Shown piece after piece: positions 1 through 11,168 of a stretch of DNA of 64,000 bases. This stretch comes from Agrypnia vestita. Its lineage: Eukaryota; Arthropoda; Insecta; Trichoptera; Phryganeidae. Made by a program: the position numbers and the translations under genes. The stretch's first letter is position 1. Each line of letters begins with the position of its first letter. The stretch lies in assembly GCA_016648135.1 (NCBI GenBank), contig JADDOH010001999.1:1-64000 (forward strand), read 5' to 3'. The notes beneath the pieces are model-generated. The model ran no database searches. It was given only the letters and a program-made list of their open reading frames with translations, and had not been told where the DNA came from.

Positions 1-900
1 TCAAAATAAAACTCGACACTTATTTTATACTTACACATAACATGCCATGTTCACACAGCAAAGAGCTTTATTCATCAGCACCTTTTTGTCCTTGTCTAAG
101 CAAAACTCTTCTAATACAATAGCACGTCCGGTAGTCTTCAGGAGAGCGCGTCTCTTAGCTGCCCGAGCAGGTATAGAAAATCAGTCTGATATCGCTCAAA
201 TGTTCACAATTTCGTCAATTTTGCTCCGATTGACTTGAAATTTTGACACAATATTCTTGCAATGTTATATATTCAATTAAAAAATTAAAAATAAAATACA
301 AAAAAAACAATTTAAAAACCTTACCCCCCCCTTAAAAGGCAACCTTCCAAATTTTCTGAATTCACTAGCTACGTTATTTGTTAGTTCTACACTTGAAAAT
401 TCCGAATTCCTGCAATTAATTAATCTGCGAGTACCTAGCAAGCAAATGATGCACTACTGTTTTGCCGTTTGGCTACAAGCTGTCACATACATTCCACTGT
501 TTGTTGGATGCATCGGTTGTCAAATAATTTCACTTTAGTATTCACGAAAAACGATAAATTCGGTACAACTTTACAAGGTTTATAGAGGCTTATTTCATAA
601 ATGGAAAAAGAATTAAATGTGAATTTTGTCTGCTTATATTTTTATTGCAATATACTATATTTTCACTGTTTACTTTTCTTACAAAAATATGCTTATTTTT
701 CTCGTATATTATATTTTTCTTTTATCTTATATTTTATAAAATTAAAACAAAAAATAACAGGTTACTTAATTCAGGCAAAGGGATGTTCGTTATTATAGTT
801 GACGGAATAAGAAAATGGACGAAATATTATAAATTGATAAGTTTGGCTAGCAGTGTTTTACTGTCATTGTATTGAGTGGTCCACTGCATACCCAGGACCG
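1..900. other. AT-rich DNA without a recognisable gene
   Basis: No open frame here has protein-like composition. The 601-875 frames are long only because the DNA is T-rich, and they translate to Phe/Tyr/Leu runs. I see no tRNA-like boxes and no inverted repeat of note. Confidence 0.6.
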
Positions 901-902
901 TT

Positions 903-1058
903 CTATAAGCAAAAGCTCCTATATCGGCCATTCTCATTCGCCACCTGGTTAATAATTTTTTTAATGTTTAAAGGAGCTGTGTCGTAAACGGTTGTCGAAC
1001 GGAAACGGTTATCATCCAAAAATTTGCCCCCTTTGTCCCAACCGGTTAATTCTTTATC
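903..1058 (-). CDS. Candidate terminal coding exon, unknown protein
   Basis: On the minus strand a pyrimidine-rich tract ending in ACATTTCAG is followed at 1058 by exactly 52 codons closing with TAG at 903-905, so the splice junction would be phase 0. The 51-residue product is mixed and hydrophilic, starts DKELTGWDKGGKF, contains NIKKIINQVANENGRYR and ends SFCL. GC is higher than in the flanks. I do not recognise the family. It could be the last exon of a host gene whose upstream exons lie beyond the LTR at 1.15-1.65 kb, or a fragment of a transposon protein. No splice donor or upstream exon was identified. Confidence 0.25.
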   Translation of the reverse strand, partial: DKELTGWDKGGKFLDDNRFRSTTVYDTAPLNIKKIINQVANENGRYRSFCL

Positions 1059-1149
1059 CTGAAATGTACAATAAATACAAAAAGTACTACATTCCTTACA
1101 AATCACGTAAACTAATTTATTTTGTAACGAAATAAACATAAAAAATTGC

Positions 1150-1649
1150 GCACTGCCAAAATTCCTTGTTGTTATTTTGGAACAACCTATAAAACCTTCT
1201 ATAATATCCTAAAATTATCTATAGCATTCGGGAAACATCTAAAAATGTCTGGAAATGACGGGAATATTCTCGTAAGCACTAGAAGGAATTTAAAAAAACC
1301 AACGTGTTTCGTATAAAAAGGCGGAACCAGCCCGCGGCGCGTCATGTTTGTTTTGACGCTTCTACCGGTGCGATATTAGCGACGATCCGTAGCTATCGGT
1401 GTGGCCAGCGCGAGTGTAAACCGAGAGTAAAAAGAGCGAGATAATTAAGCGAAATACCTACTTACGTGCGATGATTAAACATAATTTTCTCGAAAGCATT
1501 GACAAGCGATATTTAAGTGTTCATAATTGTGTGATAAAATGGAAAATAGTGTGAATTCGAGATAAGTGTAATTAATTAATATAATCATAAATCCTTAGTT
1601 TATTTTCTGTGGTTTTATTTGTCTCCCAAAGCTACTTACCGTGATAATA
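1150..1649 (+). mobile_element. LTR copy A of a degraded retrotransposon family
   Basis: Promoter-like centre with a TATA box (TATAAAAAG at 1312-1320) after a GAATATTCTC motif and an ACTAGAAGGAA block, followed by a GC-rich transcribed leader. The end near 1649 (GTGATAATA) aligns with the 3' ends of the LTR-like segments at 10.0, 29.0, 31.6, 47.4 and 55.7 kb. Those share a short T-rich segment, TTTNTTT, then a C-rich triplet and CCRTGACA. The left boundary is approximate, and I found no internal gag or pol next to it, so it is probably solo or truncated. Confidence 0.5.
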
Positions 1650-1829
1650 TTAACTGAAACACGTCGAATTTTTACTATTACTAAATACTAATAAATTGTG
1701 CACTAAAAAACAGTTGTTTTAGGGGTGGAGTTCATCAGTCCTCTACAACTTTGCGACCACACAATACTTTACAAATAATGAAATAATTGTACATAATCAA
1801 TGTCTATTTGCGAGCAAATTGAGCAGGTT

Positions 1830-2050
1830 TTCGTCAGTCATGGCGACACGGGAACGCGGAAATGCGGTCCCCGCGCGGATATTAATGCAGAGAACTGCAT
1901 ACAATGACGCTGCAGAATGCAATTGCGGTGGCCCGATGCTCTTTCCGCGAGCGACCGGCCGTTACACGCTCAAATCAATTACACCGCTTTGCAGTGCACA
2001 CGACGGCGCCACGGAACGTGACCATTAATTAGCCCCCATCGGCTAACTTG
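1830..2050. other. CpG-rich island, possible conserved element or exon
   Basis: About 220 bp rich in CpG (CCGCGCGG, GCGACCGGCCG, ACGACGGCGCC) inside DNA that is otherwise about 70% AT. A plus-strand frame at 1819-2028 stays open for 69 codons but resembles no protein I know. A TAATTA homeodomain-type core follows at its right edge. No second copy was seen in the window. It could be a regulatory element or an isolated exon. Confidence 0.3.
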
Positions 2051-2164
2051 GACTTCTGAATACTGTACTTGAACTTTTCGATTGTACTATTCAGTGAAGA
2101 TAATTATTTTTCCTCCCAAATTACACATTTAAAAAAAAAAATTGCAAACCCTGGCAGTGTGGTA

Positions 2165-2530
2165 TTCAGGTATAACTGATAATTTTTACTTCCTTTATAT
2201 TAACTCGTGGCGTCTGCTTGCTTGCTTGCCGTCGAAAAAAATTTGGATCGATTTTTAACCCTTTTTCCGTGATCCAATCGAGCTGAAACTTTGCAAGCAG
2301 ACTCGTGGCGACAATCAAGAAGATCTATCAAATTTTCGTTAAAAAAATTATTTTTTTTGTCTTTTTCAAATTTTTAATGGTTTTTTTCATACAAATTACT
2401 AAGTTGTATGAAAATATTTTAACGCGCCTGGTAGACACGGAACCTGATTATAGTATAATTTTGGATTTTTGGAAAATTTTTATTAGTCCCTTTCGAAGCG
2501 TCGCTCGACCGAAGCCCAATGCGTAGGTTA
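2165..2530 (-). repeat. Dispersed repeat family M, segment Z
   Basis: Matches the reverse complement of 46060-46345 almost throughout. Shared landmarks are TTAACTCGTGGCG, a (CTTG)3 run followed by CCGTCG, GATCCAATCGAGCTGAAACT, and a distal block with ATTTTGGATTTTT and TTTCGAAG. Relative to segment X at 2.9 kb this block is inverted compared with the 45-46 kb copy. Coding content is not evident. Confidence 0.65.
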
Positions 2531-2919
2531 AGCGCCAAACCAGTTTCCACTAGTACATGAGAAAGAGAGTAAATAAAAACTTGGTTTTTATGGGTTACTT
2601 TTTTATTTTTTTACTTGCTTTAAGCTTTAAAAATGACGTTCTTTCATTATATTATACAAGCAACACCCGTGAAAAATCACTGAACATGTTTCGCGTCACC
2701 CACTAAAGTATATATTATATAGTATATTTCTGACGGGTCGTGGATACGCGGTGGTGGCAATATCGATAGCGTTCCACGCTGGCATTCGCGCGGCTGAAGT
2801 TCACGCTCTACTTCCAGCCGTGTAATTTCTGTTTTTTAGCCGCGAATTCGAATGAAATTACGGACATTACAGGAAATTACAGACAGACAGATATACAACA
2901 AAAATATTATGTTTAATTT
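2531..2919. other. Spacer with one GC-rich patch
   Basis: AT-rich except about 2740-2830, which holds CpG-containing sequence (TCGTGGATACGCGG and GCATTCGCGCGGC). A TTTCTGACGGGTC motif at 2727 recurs in similar form near 7363. No gene is visible. Confidence 0.4.
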
Positions 2920-3400
2920 CGGCCGCCAACCAAGGCCGTGAGAACGACGCTATCTAGTGTCAGTGATAATATAGAGAATATTGTTTTTTATGAGAATTAT
3001 GCTTTTTTGCTTCTTGTACCTTATTATTATTTGAGTCATCTGATTATAGAGCGTTATTAATAGATATTGTTACGTATAGAATTAAATTTTTTTGTACGTC
3101 ATTTTATACACATCATCATTATTTGTGCCATCTGGTGATGTTAGTGACGGACATTATTACGAAGATAATTATATGCTTTGATTAATAATTAATACTTATG
3201 ACATACGCGATAGAGTAAAATATTTAAATATTAAAAAAAAACTGATTCATATAATCGCTGTTTTCATTTTATTTGAATAACAATTTTGAAATCATACTAA
3301 TTATGAAAACGGAATCTGATCAGCTATTGAATTCAAGGAAGTTACAGATGGACAACGAAATTATTATTATTTGGGATTGTTACATATTAATAGTTTCCCT
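2920..3400 (+). repeat. Dispersed repeat family M, segment X
   Basis: Collinear and in the same orientation as 45385-45885. Both begin at GGCCGTGAGAAC or AGGCTGTGAGAAC, carry about three imperfect internal units of 75-95 bp built on GACGGACATTRTTACG plus a T-rich tail, and end with AAAACGGAATSTGAT and GGACAA. This suggests a mobile element with an internal minisatellite. No protein domain was recognised in this half. Confidence 0.65.
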
Positions 3401-4624
3401 GATTTCTATATCCTCCGTCGTGACTGAGATACAACATTCACCGGTGCACATTTGAACAAAAGAGATAAAAGATCATGTACTTATTTAGAAACATCTTAAT
3501 GCGTTATGTAACACGAGCAGAAAGATTTTTAGCAGGTAATGGTTGAATATGGAATATGAATATCCATCGCAGCGTCAGTTTTAAATGACAATTTACTATA
3601 AGGATTTTTTTCAGGCATTTAAGATGCATACCATAGCTCTACCAGTTATTCTACTGTCAAGTAATGTATGAAGAAGAATCAGGTATACTATATAAAGATA
3701 TAAATCCAACCAAAAACACTACAAAAAAATTCGTTTCAACGAAAGCGGACAAATGTTGACATATGAAATATGACGTCGGCGAGATTGTCGACGCGGGTTT
3801 TGTGAAATTGATCGTCCGGTTTTTCGTGATTTGAGAAATATAATTTTATATTATATTTACCTACTCTCACAGAATACATTGTGCTTGTAACCAGTATTTT
3901 ATAAATATATATTTGGCTTGATATATCTGAAACGGTCAATATTTTATGTAAATAAAATTCGCAGATTTTTAAATACTTTCTATTCATCGTCGGTCTTGAT
4001 TGTGAAAAAATCTTGGAAGTGAAAATTAACACACTTCCCATCATGCAATCGAACTGAAATATTGCAAAACTGTTTCATACTGATGAAAATACTTTCTTAT
4101 GTACATACATTTTGGGTAACACACACACACACACATACAAAAAAGTGCAAATTTATCTCAGATGATCGGGCAAGTATCTTACAATTTATCTTTTCATCGT
4201 GATACTTTAGAATTTATCTTTTTTCAAATTACTACAACATGATTGCTGGTTGGTATGTAAAATAATTTATTTAATAATAAGTTTTATTTTATTATGAAAA
4301 CTACGTTTTAATGGGTAAATGTTTAACTGATAATTCAGCGGCTGACTGTATAGTGTTGTGATGGTCGACATAGAGATAGATTTGATAAATTTAGAAAATC
4401 TTAAAATAATAATATTCAAAAAAGTCAAGTATGGACATCAAAAATATATTTCTTCTGTTTGGAATCGTTTAAAAGTAAAAGCCTGATATATTTCTTCTTA
4501 AGATTCTATGTGTTACAAGAGGCTAACAAAATATTGAATATTCAGCTATACAAGTAATATTTCTTAGATCTTTATTATACCATAGATATAATTCTGTGTT
4601 AAATTAATATCGTTTGCCAATCCT
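3401..4624. other. No gene seen; short CA microsatellite
   Basis: AT-rich DNA. A (CA)n run of about 18 bp lies near 4118-4136. The 3736-4044 minus frame has low complexity and no recognisable domain. Confidence 0.5.
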
Positions 4625-4724
4625 AATAGACTCGACCTTGTGAGTAGGTGCGAACGAGCCTTTATTATTTATGAATCGGAACAGCAAGTCTCGCGTGTAG
4701 CGGGTGCTTTACTGTTATTTTAAC

Positions 4725-4930
4725 GAAACGGACCAATCACAGGCGCGCTTTGCCTTCGACGGGTTGAGCCGGAGGCGACCGTCCTGATGACTGAATCCGG
4801 CCAATGGCGAGCGCCGGCGGTGAGGTCATCGCGCATAGGATGAGTCACTGCACTAGCGTGGATTTCAGAGGTATGGTGAAATCGTTACTATAAAAGGAGC
4901 GAACACGATATACTCAGCCCCTTCAGTTCG
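4725..4930 (+). promoter_or_regulatory. Promoter-like head of repeat family R
   Basis: Within 200 bp there are two CCAAT boxes (GGACCAATCAC and GGCCAATGGC), a half-CRE (TGAGGTCA), an AP-1 type TGAGTCA, a TATA box TATAAAAGG at 4889-4897 and arthropod initiator-like TCAG at 4914 and TCAGTT at 4923. The copy at 23.3-23.5 kb keeps the CCAAT boxes but has lost the TATA (ACTATTTTTAGG). Transcription itself is an inference. Confidence 0.5.
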
Positions 4931-5464
4931 AGACCAGACCTGCCAGCGGAAGCGCTGCCCGAGAGACTACTGCCAGAGACTTCATTTGGAGAACAGCATT
5001 TGCGGACGGAGTTGCTGCCCGGACGTATGGAGGAATCTACCATTCATCAGTACCAGAGAGGATCATACCGCCACTGTGTAACAGCTAAGGAACACATTTA
5101 TATTATCTATTACGGTTAATTATTTTCACTATCGAAATGTATTTATTTTGGGAATATTTGAGTTCGGAATAATTATGTGTAATTAAATATCACGATTGCT
5201 TGTGTGATATTGGTTCAAATCGTACGAGAATTCCGTTCCAAACGGATGTATTTTTATGCAAAGCGAATTTCATACCGTTTATGCTGAAAATTGAATACAC
5301 GGATTTCTATATGAATTACTTAGTAGCATTATAATAATTTCTGTATTGCGTTGGTATTGCGCAATCATTACACTCGGTCAACAACTAATTCTTTATGAAT
5401 CGAGTACCTCGGTATATTCGGCTTAACAAGTAGCTTCAGAACGACGAGTAAAGGACAGAATGGG

Positions 5465-5680
5465 GAGATCTAACTAAAGATTGGGGATATCTGGTTTGTG
5501 ATGGCCTAGCTGGTTGGGGCGTAGATGCTTGCCGGCACTTGGGCGTGGAACCCGCACAAGCCCCTGCAGGGTCCCTTAAAGGCGGGGCCCTCCTTGTTGC
5601 TCGGGGTCGTCAATAAACCGACCTCTTTCCTCACCAGGCGCAGGGCCACATAACCCACAAAAGGTTCCCTTTGTCTTTGG
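5465..5680. other. GC-rich segment inside repeat R copy A
   Basis: High-GC DNA (GGGGCGTAGATGC, CCCGCACAAGCCCC, AAGGCGGGGCCC). The minus strand stays open here for about 45 codons before a TAG. No similarity to the 18-20 kb part of copy B was visible. It may be an untranslated leader or a fragment of an element protein; I do not recognise it. Confidence 0.3.
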
Positions 5681-5957
5681 AAGGATTTTCATGCCTGAAT
5701 GCTGTAAAACCTTGATAGAAAACGTTAACTTCTATTTCGTCCTCTGTAAGAAAGACAGGGCCAGAATCAGTATAAAAATCATTCACTCATATGGAATAGC
5801 TGGGATATTATAAATATGTTACTAACACTCTAACATTTGACCAAAGTAAATGTTGCAAGATGCAGAATCGTGGGACGCCGCTCTGAAAAGGCATAATGAG
5901 ATTGCACAATAATTTGTAACATCGCTGACTATGCCCGCAAAGGAGGCTAATGTCGTC

Positions 5958-6125
5958 ATCAATTCGTACCAAAAGAGTACATGATTCTTCAAACACCGGC
6001 CTAAAAGAAAGGCGCCTCAAGACAACACTCATCATCAGAAACTCGTACCAAAAGAGTACGTACATCTCAATTATAAGCCTAAAAGAGAGGCGTCACAGGA
6101 TCACATCTCGTAAAGAAGAGATAGA
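5958..6125 (+). repeat. 79-bp direct repeat of small stem-loops
   Basis: CGTACCAAAAGAGTAC recurs with a 79-bp period (5965 and 6044). Each copy forms a stem CGTAC/GTACG or GTAC/GTAC with an A-rich loop. Between them lie GGCCTAAAAGAAAGGCG and GCCTAAAAGAGAGGC, also hairpins with AAAAG loops. All the stems have A-rich loops and spaced arrangement in one direction. Confidence 0.55.
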
Positions 6126-6900
6126 GTCTCGGGATGCAGTAAGTTCCGGAGGAACAAGGGGGGCCGTTTAGTCACTTAGGAAGTCGGTCACCGGGTTTAG
6201 GCGGGCGCGGAGCCTCAGAGATGCTGAGGGTTTAAAAAACCAAAATTTAGCATTCAAAGAAACTATTATTTCATATAAACTCACGGGCTGTTGTAGAATC
6301 CTTTCGAACAAACCATCCCCGAGACCTTATCTACTTATTTATAAAGAAGTTTCGCTTCAAAAATGTCGTATTTCGTAGATAGCAAATATATGTATTATTT
6401 CCCCACGGAATTAATATGAACAGGTTCATGCACGTCTAGGACGAAACCATTCAAGGTAAGAATTTGCTAATACAAAGTGTTTATAATTATTAATTTCAGT
6501 GTTATTTAATATGTGTGAATTTTTCCCTTTGCACCGTTCGAACAATTCTACTGGTTTGTCCCCAAACGGAAATGTTTTATTTCTAATACACGAATTCTTC
6601 TGGTGAACGTATTTTATTGTAACATAAATGTATAGATTATTAGGTTCGTTAGATGTTTTTATTACGTAATATTATGCAATTGTTTCCACACTGCTCCTAT
6701 AAAAGAATTTGAAGTTATTACGATACACAACGGGGTCCTTCATCCATTAGACGAATCATGTGCCAATTCAACGACGTATTACGAATAGTATATATTGTAT
6801 TTACTGAGATTTAGTCGCATTTATTATTTCTAGTAAGGGTTTTAGTATTGGTGCCAGGCGCCATTATGAGGCGGAGATAGTTCATATTCATAGCCCGACT

Positions 6901-7735
6901 GTAATAGGTATTTTTGTCGCGTAAGAGGTAGCACTTTTAGAAATATAACTGTGTTTTATGTTTCGTCCCTGACGGACAGGATGGTATGGTTGTGGTTATT
7001 TAGGTAATACACTTAGTAAATGCAATTAGGTATTATCAATTTCGTATGCGAACCCAAGATGTTAGTTAATATTTTTAGTTAATATTGCATTCAAAAGCGC
7101 AATTTTCACAGAATAATTATTTTCAGTTAAATGTATAGTTAGCACTGGCAGAGCATTAATATTGTATAGAATACATTATTTTTAATATTTCATAGAAGGT
7201 ATAATATTTTATTCCGCGATCCTTTTAGTTACAGCGTATCTGTCGACCTCAGCCGTTGCCACCCGCGCCATACAACTATTTTCGCTAACATCATACGGCA
7301 AATGACTTTATTCATTGCAATGAAATTTATATTATTTAATATTATTTTCCACGACGTATTTTTGACGGGTCACCCCATAGGATTCTTCACATTGTTAGCC
7401 GCGGCCAGGAGTTGGCAAATCAATTGAACATAGTAGATAAAAATTAAATTTCAACTCGTGGCGATTAAGCAACTGCCTTTTATATAAATTATTAATACAG
7501 AATTCATCTTTAATACGTTAGGAGGACCCTCTATCTACCAGGATCATCGCAGTGTATTTTATCATCAATCTAAGCACGTGTATTATTTATTCAAAATTTT
7601 AACATACTGTACCCAGTAATGTAGTATATAAACTAATAATTAAAATGACTTTTACTTTGTGGTGTAACATGATAATTTAAATATAATAATTTAAGTTTGT
7701 GTAACATACACGTTAAGCCGTATAAAACAATCACT
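6901..7735. other. Spacer, no gene recognised
   Basis: AT-rich, with a moderately GC-rich patch at 7240-7440 (CCGTTGCCACCCGCGCC, GCCGCGGCCAGGAG). The start may still belong to repeat R. No coding signal was seen. Confidence 0.4.
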
Positions 7736-7790
7736 ATTATAGTTTCGAGAGAAGCAGTACCTCTCATCATCAGGTAAACTTAGTAACTAA
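7736..7790 (-). repeat. CCTGATGA-hairpin-GAAAC motif, copy 1
   Basis: The minus strand reads CCTGATGATGAGAGG, a short loop, then CTTCTCTCGAAACT. GAGAG pairs with CTCTC directly before GAAAC. The same arrangement occurs at 23.8, 36.3, 37.87, 38.6, 38.68, 47.85, 49.86 and 57.5 kb. Confidence 0.5.
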
Positions 7791-7802
7791 TCTAAATATA
7801 AT

Positions 7803-7905
7803 AAATCGATTAAATCTAATAACTTATCAAAATCGATTAAATCTAATAACTTATCTAAATCGATTAAATCTAATAACTAATCTAATCTAATAAATCATTT
7901 AAATC
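7803..7905. repeat. 27-bp tandem repeat, about 3.5 units
   Basis: The unit AATCGATTAAATCTAATAAC plus CTTATCT repeats with an exact 27-bp spacing (the CG falls at 7807, 7834 and 7861) and decays at the right end. It lies right beside the hairpin motif at 7.74 kb. Confidence 0.8.
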
Positions 7906-7909
7906 TCAT

Positions 7910-9370
7910 AATAAAACTAATGTAGAAATTTAAAAAGAAAGTAAATAGGATAAAACTAGTCCGCCTCAGCTCAGGAACCCTTAGTGAGAAGGACTAAGAA
8001 CACTAACACCAATAACCACTTTTTATACATATTATTATATTACATAGTATACTTGTATCTGAATAGAACCTTATTTAAAAAAAATACATTCCGCTGTCAA
8101 CCTACTCTTGTAGAGACCCTAGCCTGGAGGGAGGAAAGGGTTTATTGATCAGTAACGGGAATATATACAATATTGGAGAAGATTAAGGGAAGGTGATGAT
8201 GATTAACAGTGTTTTCTTCAAATTTTCTTTTTTGTAGATTTCTGTTGCTCCCAAGTTATTCATAATTATTTCCTTATAAGGTACCGAGTGAAGAAGTTTT
8301 AGTTTATGACTATCAAAAGAGTGACTTGTTTTTATGTGAGTAGAAAATTACGAGAAATTATTTTTTTAGGCATCAGTGGTGTACTTTAATTTTTTTGCAG
8401 CTTGACCAGCATAAATCCTTTATCAAGATTTTTTATCATCACGATAAAAAAAAATGGTAGTTGTCAAATCCGATTGGTAAAATAAAAAAAACAAAGTGTT
8501 TACTGGATGAATTTGGTGAAAATGCTGAAAATTAACGGTACAAGAATATGAAATGTGTACATGCTAGATCATGAAAAATGTTCATTATACGCAAGAAGCT
8601 AGTTGAATTATTCTGATACATCAGTATAACGTCTGAGAGAAAAACAATAAACCGAAGTGAATCAGAAAATCAGATGTCTCAATATTTTTTGTACGATTTG
8701 TATCTTATGCGAAAACAGATGAGTGCTTTCGTAATTTGCCGTAGGGAGATTTTTGGGATTTCTGTTCTTTCTACCTTTGTTGCGCCAAAGATTTCCGAAA
8801 GAACACGCCAACGGATTATTAGTATCGATTCACATCCCTCAGGACTCCACTAAGGGCTACAAAATTCACATCTCACTTTCTGTTAATTATTTCATTTTGA
8901 ATTCTTCGTTTTATATTCCGGCATATTCCGTATTTCTAAAAGCGAAATGAGATAATATTTAATCTTTTAAGGTGATTAATTATAAAAAACTTTTTTAAAA
9001 TGCGAAATAACGAAATTGTAGCCTAGAGAGATAATTTTATACAGCCCGAGGACCAGAGCGTAATTTTATTTTAATTTGCGCCTTAAGTTGCGTGTGATAA
9101 ATTAGTTTTTACCCACTTAACATTTAGTATACCATTTTAACTTCGGGGAGGTCTGAAACGCTGTGGTAGGTGAACGAATATATAGAATTACCATTTTAAT
9201 AAAAGTATGTCTTATTGTATAAAATATTCAATTTGAATCCAATTAATTTTAAGGTTTATTAATTGTTTGCATCAAATTACTCATTCAATTTCATTAATTT
9301 TATATTTTAACTGTTAACTGCGGTATAGCATTTTTATAAAAATGCAAGGGTTACGGGGTTCGGTGGTCTT
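7910..9370. other. No gene recognised
   Basis: AT-rich DNA. The plus frame at 8753-8950 (65 codons) has mixed composition but no domain I can name, and GC is not raised. No inverted or direct repeat of note was seen. Confidence 0.45.
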
Positions 9371-9373
9371 TTA

Positions 9374-9552
9374 TCTAAATTTAATAATTCTGTTGTCTGA
9401 ATGTCTGTCGGTCCGTAATGTTCGTAATTTGCTCAAATTACAACTTTAGATAATTAGGGTTGTCACACAAATTCAGCACTCGGCTTAACACGCAAGGATC
9501 GTTGCTAATCATTATTATTATGTCCCATGATTTTTCATGGGTGTATGGATAG
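9374..9552 (+). mobile_element. 179-bp Helitron-like non-autonomous element, copy 1
   Basis: Starts TCTAAATTTAATAATTC directly after an A, and ends in ATAG directly before a T (9553). A perfect 7-bp hairpin (CCCATGA, TTTT, TCATGGG) lies 8 nt before the terminal tetranucleotide. Helitrons insert between A and T, begin with TC and end in CTRR after a short hairpin. The copy at 11344-11522 has exactly the same length and similar sequence (GATAATTAGRGTGTNACACA, TTATTATTA). It encodes nothing, so it would be mobilised in trans. Confidence 0.7.
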
Positions 9553-9679
9553 TAAAATAAGAAAATAAAAGATTTATAATTAATATATTAGAATCAAAAT
9601 AAGTTTTGCAAAACATTAAGGAATGTTTAAATCAATGGTTATTACACACAATCAAAGTTTTTTCAACATTCTACAATAA

Positions 9680-10009
9680 TGTGGAATTGGCTATCTCGGA
9701 ATATTCGAGAAGCGACGAAGGATAATTATGAATACCCGGCGGCGTCATGCGAATATCAGATACATTGTTGTGACATTTCTATAAATACACAGATAAAAGC
9801 GAACCGTAGCAGAAGAAACTGAGCGGATCTATCTAGCGATAGAAACAGGTGCAGTGAAGATTCTTTTTTTGAGAAATATTCTAGAAACAATTAATGTTAA
9901 TTCAAAATTGTGTTCCGATTAAACTCGGGTCCAGTGACTTTGTGAACTTAATAAAGTTTTAACCGTTTTAAGTGTTTTATTTGCTTCCCACAGCCATGAT
10001 ACCATGACA
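9680..10009 (+). mobile_element. LTR copy B
   Basis: TATA box TATAAATA at 9780-9787, polyadenylation signal AATAAA at 9950-9955, and a 3' end of AGTGTTTTATTTGCTTCCC then CCATGACA, which matches the other LTR-like segments. A preceding CCAGTGACTTTGTGAA block is shared with the copies at 31.5 and 47.5 kb. It probably starts near TGTGGAATTGG at 9680. No adjacent coding region survives. Confidence 0.55.
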
Positions 10010-11168
10010 ACATTGTGAGGTCATTTAAAATAAAATAAAATCATAAAAACATTTTTCGTATAATTCTATTTCATAGATACAATAAAACGATTTCGTTATT
10101 TTTCGTTACTTTCTGAAATTCATTGCCGGAAGAAAAATTGTAGTGAAGCGGCTGCATACTCAAAGACCTTTGTAGTTATTAAAAGCACTAATCAACAAAT
10201 ATTTTAAAAATCGATTCAAAAACCCTAGTAATTTTATTAATCAATACATCAGTGACATTTGTTTTCTTTTTACGAGACACTTTTATTGTATGATATTTGA
10301 AATTTCACTGTTAAAAAAAATCATCATAATATGGACCAAATGAATAAATTAATATATTTTGTAAGATAATTTCATAGCTTTAAATTTTTTTTTTAAATTC
10401 TGTAGGTCTTATAAAATATTTTTTTTATTCATTTAATTAACAGAATTTGAGTTAATTTGATTTTATTTATTTTTGGAAAAAAATAATATTTTAGAAACCT
10501 TTATACATAGTCTTATAAAGTTGTTTTGATGCATTCAAAGAAAATCTGAAAATCAAACAAAGTTATCTATTATAGATAAAAAATAATATGTTCGAGAAAT
10601 AAATATGAGAAGAAAAACATTAAATTAATGGACTAGGATAGTCAAGACATTTTACAGAATTAACTACTAATCCTCTATAAAAAAAATATATATTTTGCAA
10701 TTCGTAAGTAGGCACAGTTTATTAATGTAAGACGGTCAAACCCTTGCTTAGCACGCCAGCAGGATAAGTACTTGGTACCTCCTAATTTTTATTTATTTCA
10801 AAAATGGTTTGGCGCTACTAAATATCGATCTCGTGTTGACAAAAATTGAACAGAGAGGAAATAGAGAGGAATAGAGAGGAAAATGAGATTTTGTGAAAAT
10901 TGTTTAGTCATTCGAACCCGCTTTACAGTTTACTTGACACAAAATATTTGTCACGAACATATTTTACGTCACAAATTTTATTAAAAATTATAAATTTTCA
11001 GTTTCACTCATTTCGAAAATTAAAACAAAACCATATTTTCAAATATTCAATATCGATATATTTTGATCCAAATGTACGCAGACATTTCATAAATCTTAAG
11101 ATAAAGAAATCGATGACATGACTCATTGAGTTCCTGCAACAGCCCTAATAGATATTCTTAATTTTGAT
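10010..11168. other. No gene recognised
   Basis: Very AT-rich. A GAAATAGAGAGGAATAGAG direct duplication occurs near 10858-10880. The 10900-11121 frame looks like AT-rich noise. Confidence 0.5.

Larger units (their letters stand above)
4625..6900 (+). repeat. Repeat family R, copy A
   Basis: Matches the reverse complement of the right part of the 18.5-23.5 kb region in the same order. Shared points are GTAGGTGCGNNCGAGC with TTTATTATTT at the start, two CCAAT boxes, TTCAAATCGTACGAGA, CACGGATTTCTATATGA, then GTATATATTGTATTTA and CGCATTTATTA near 6790-6835. The head has promoter architecture, so an LTR or other promoter-bearing terminus is plausible. I saw no reverse transcriptase or integrase motifs. 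Boundaries are approximate. Confidence 0.6.
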
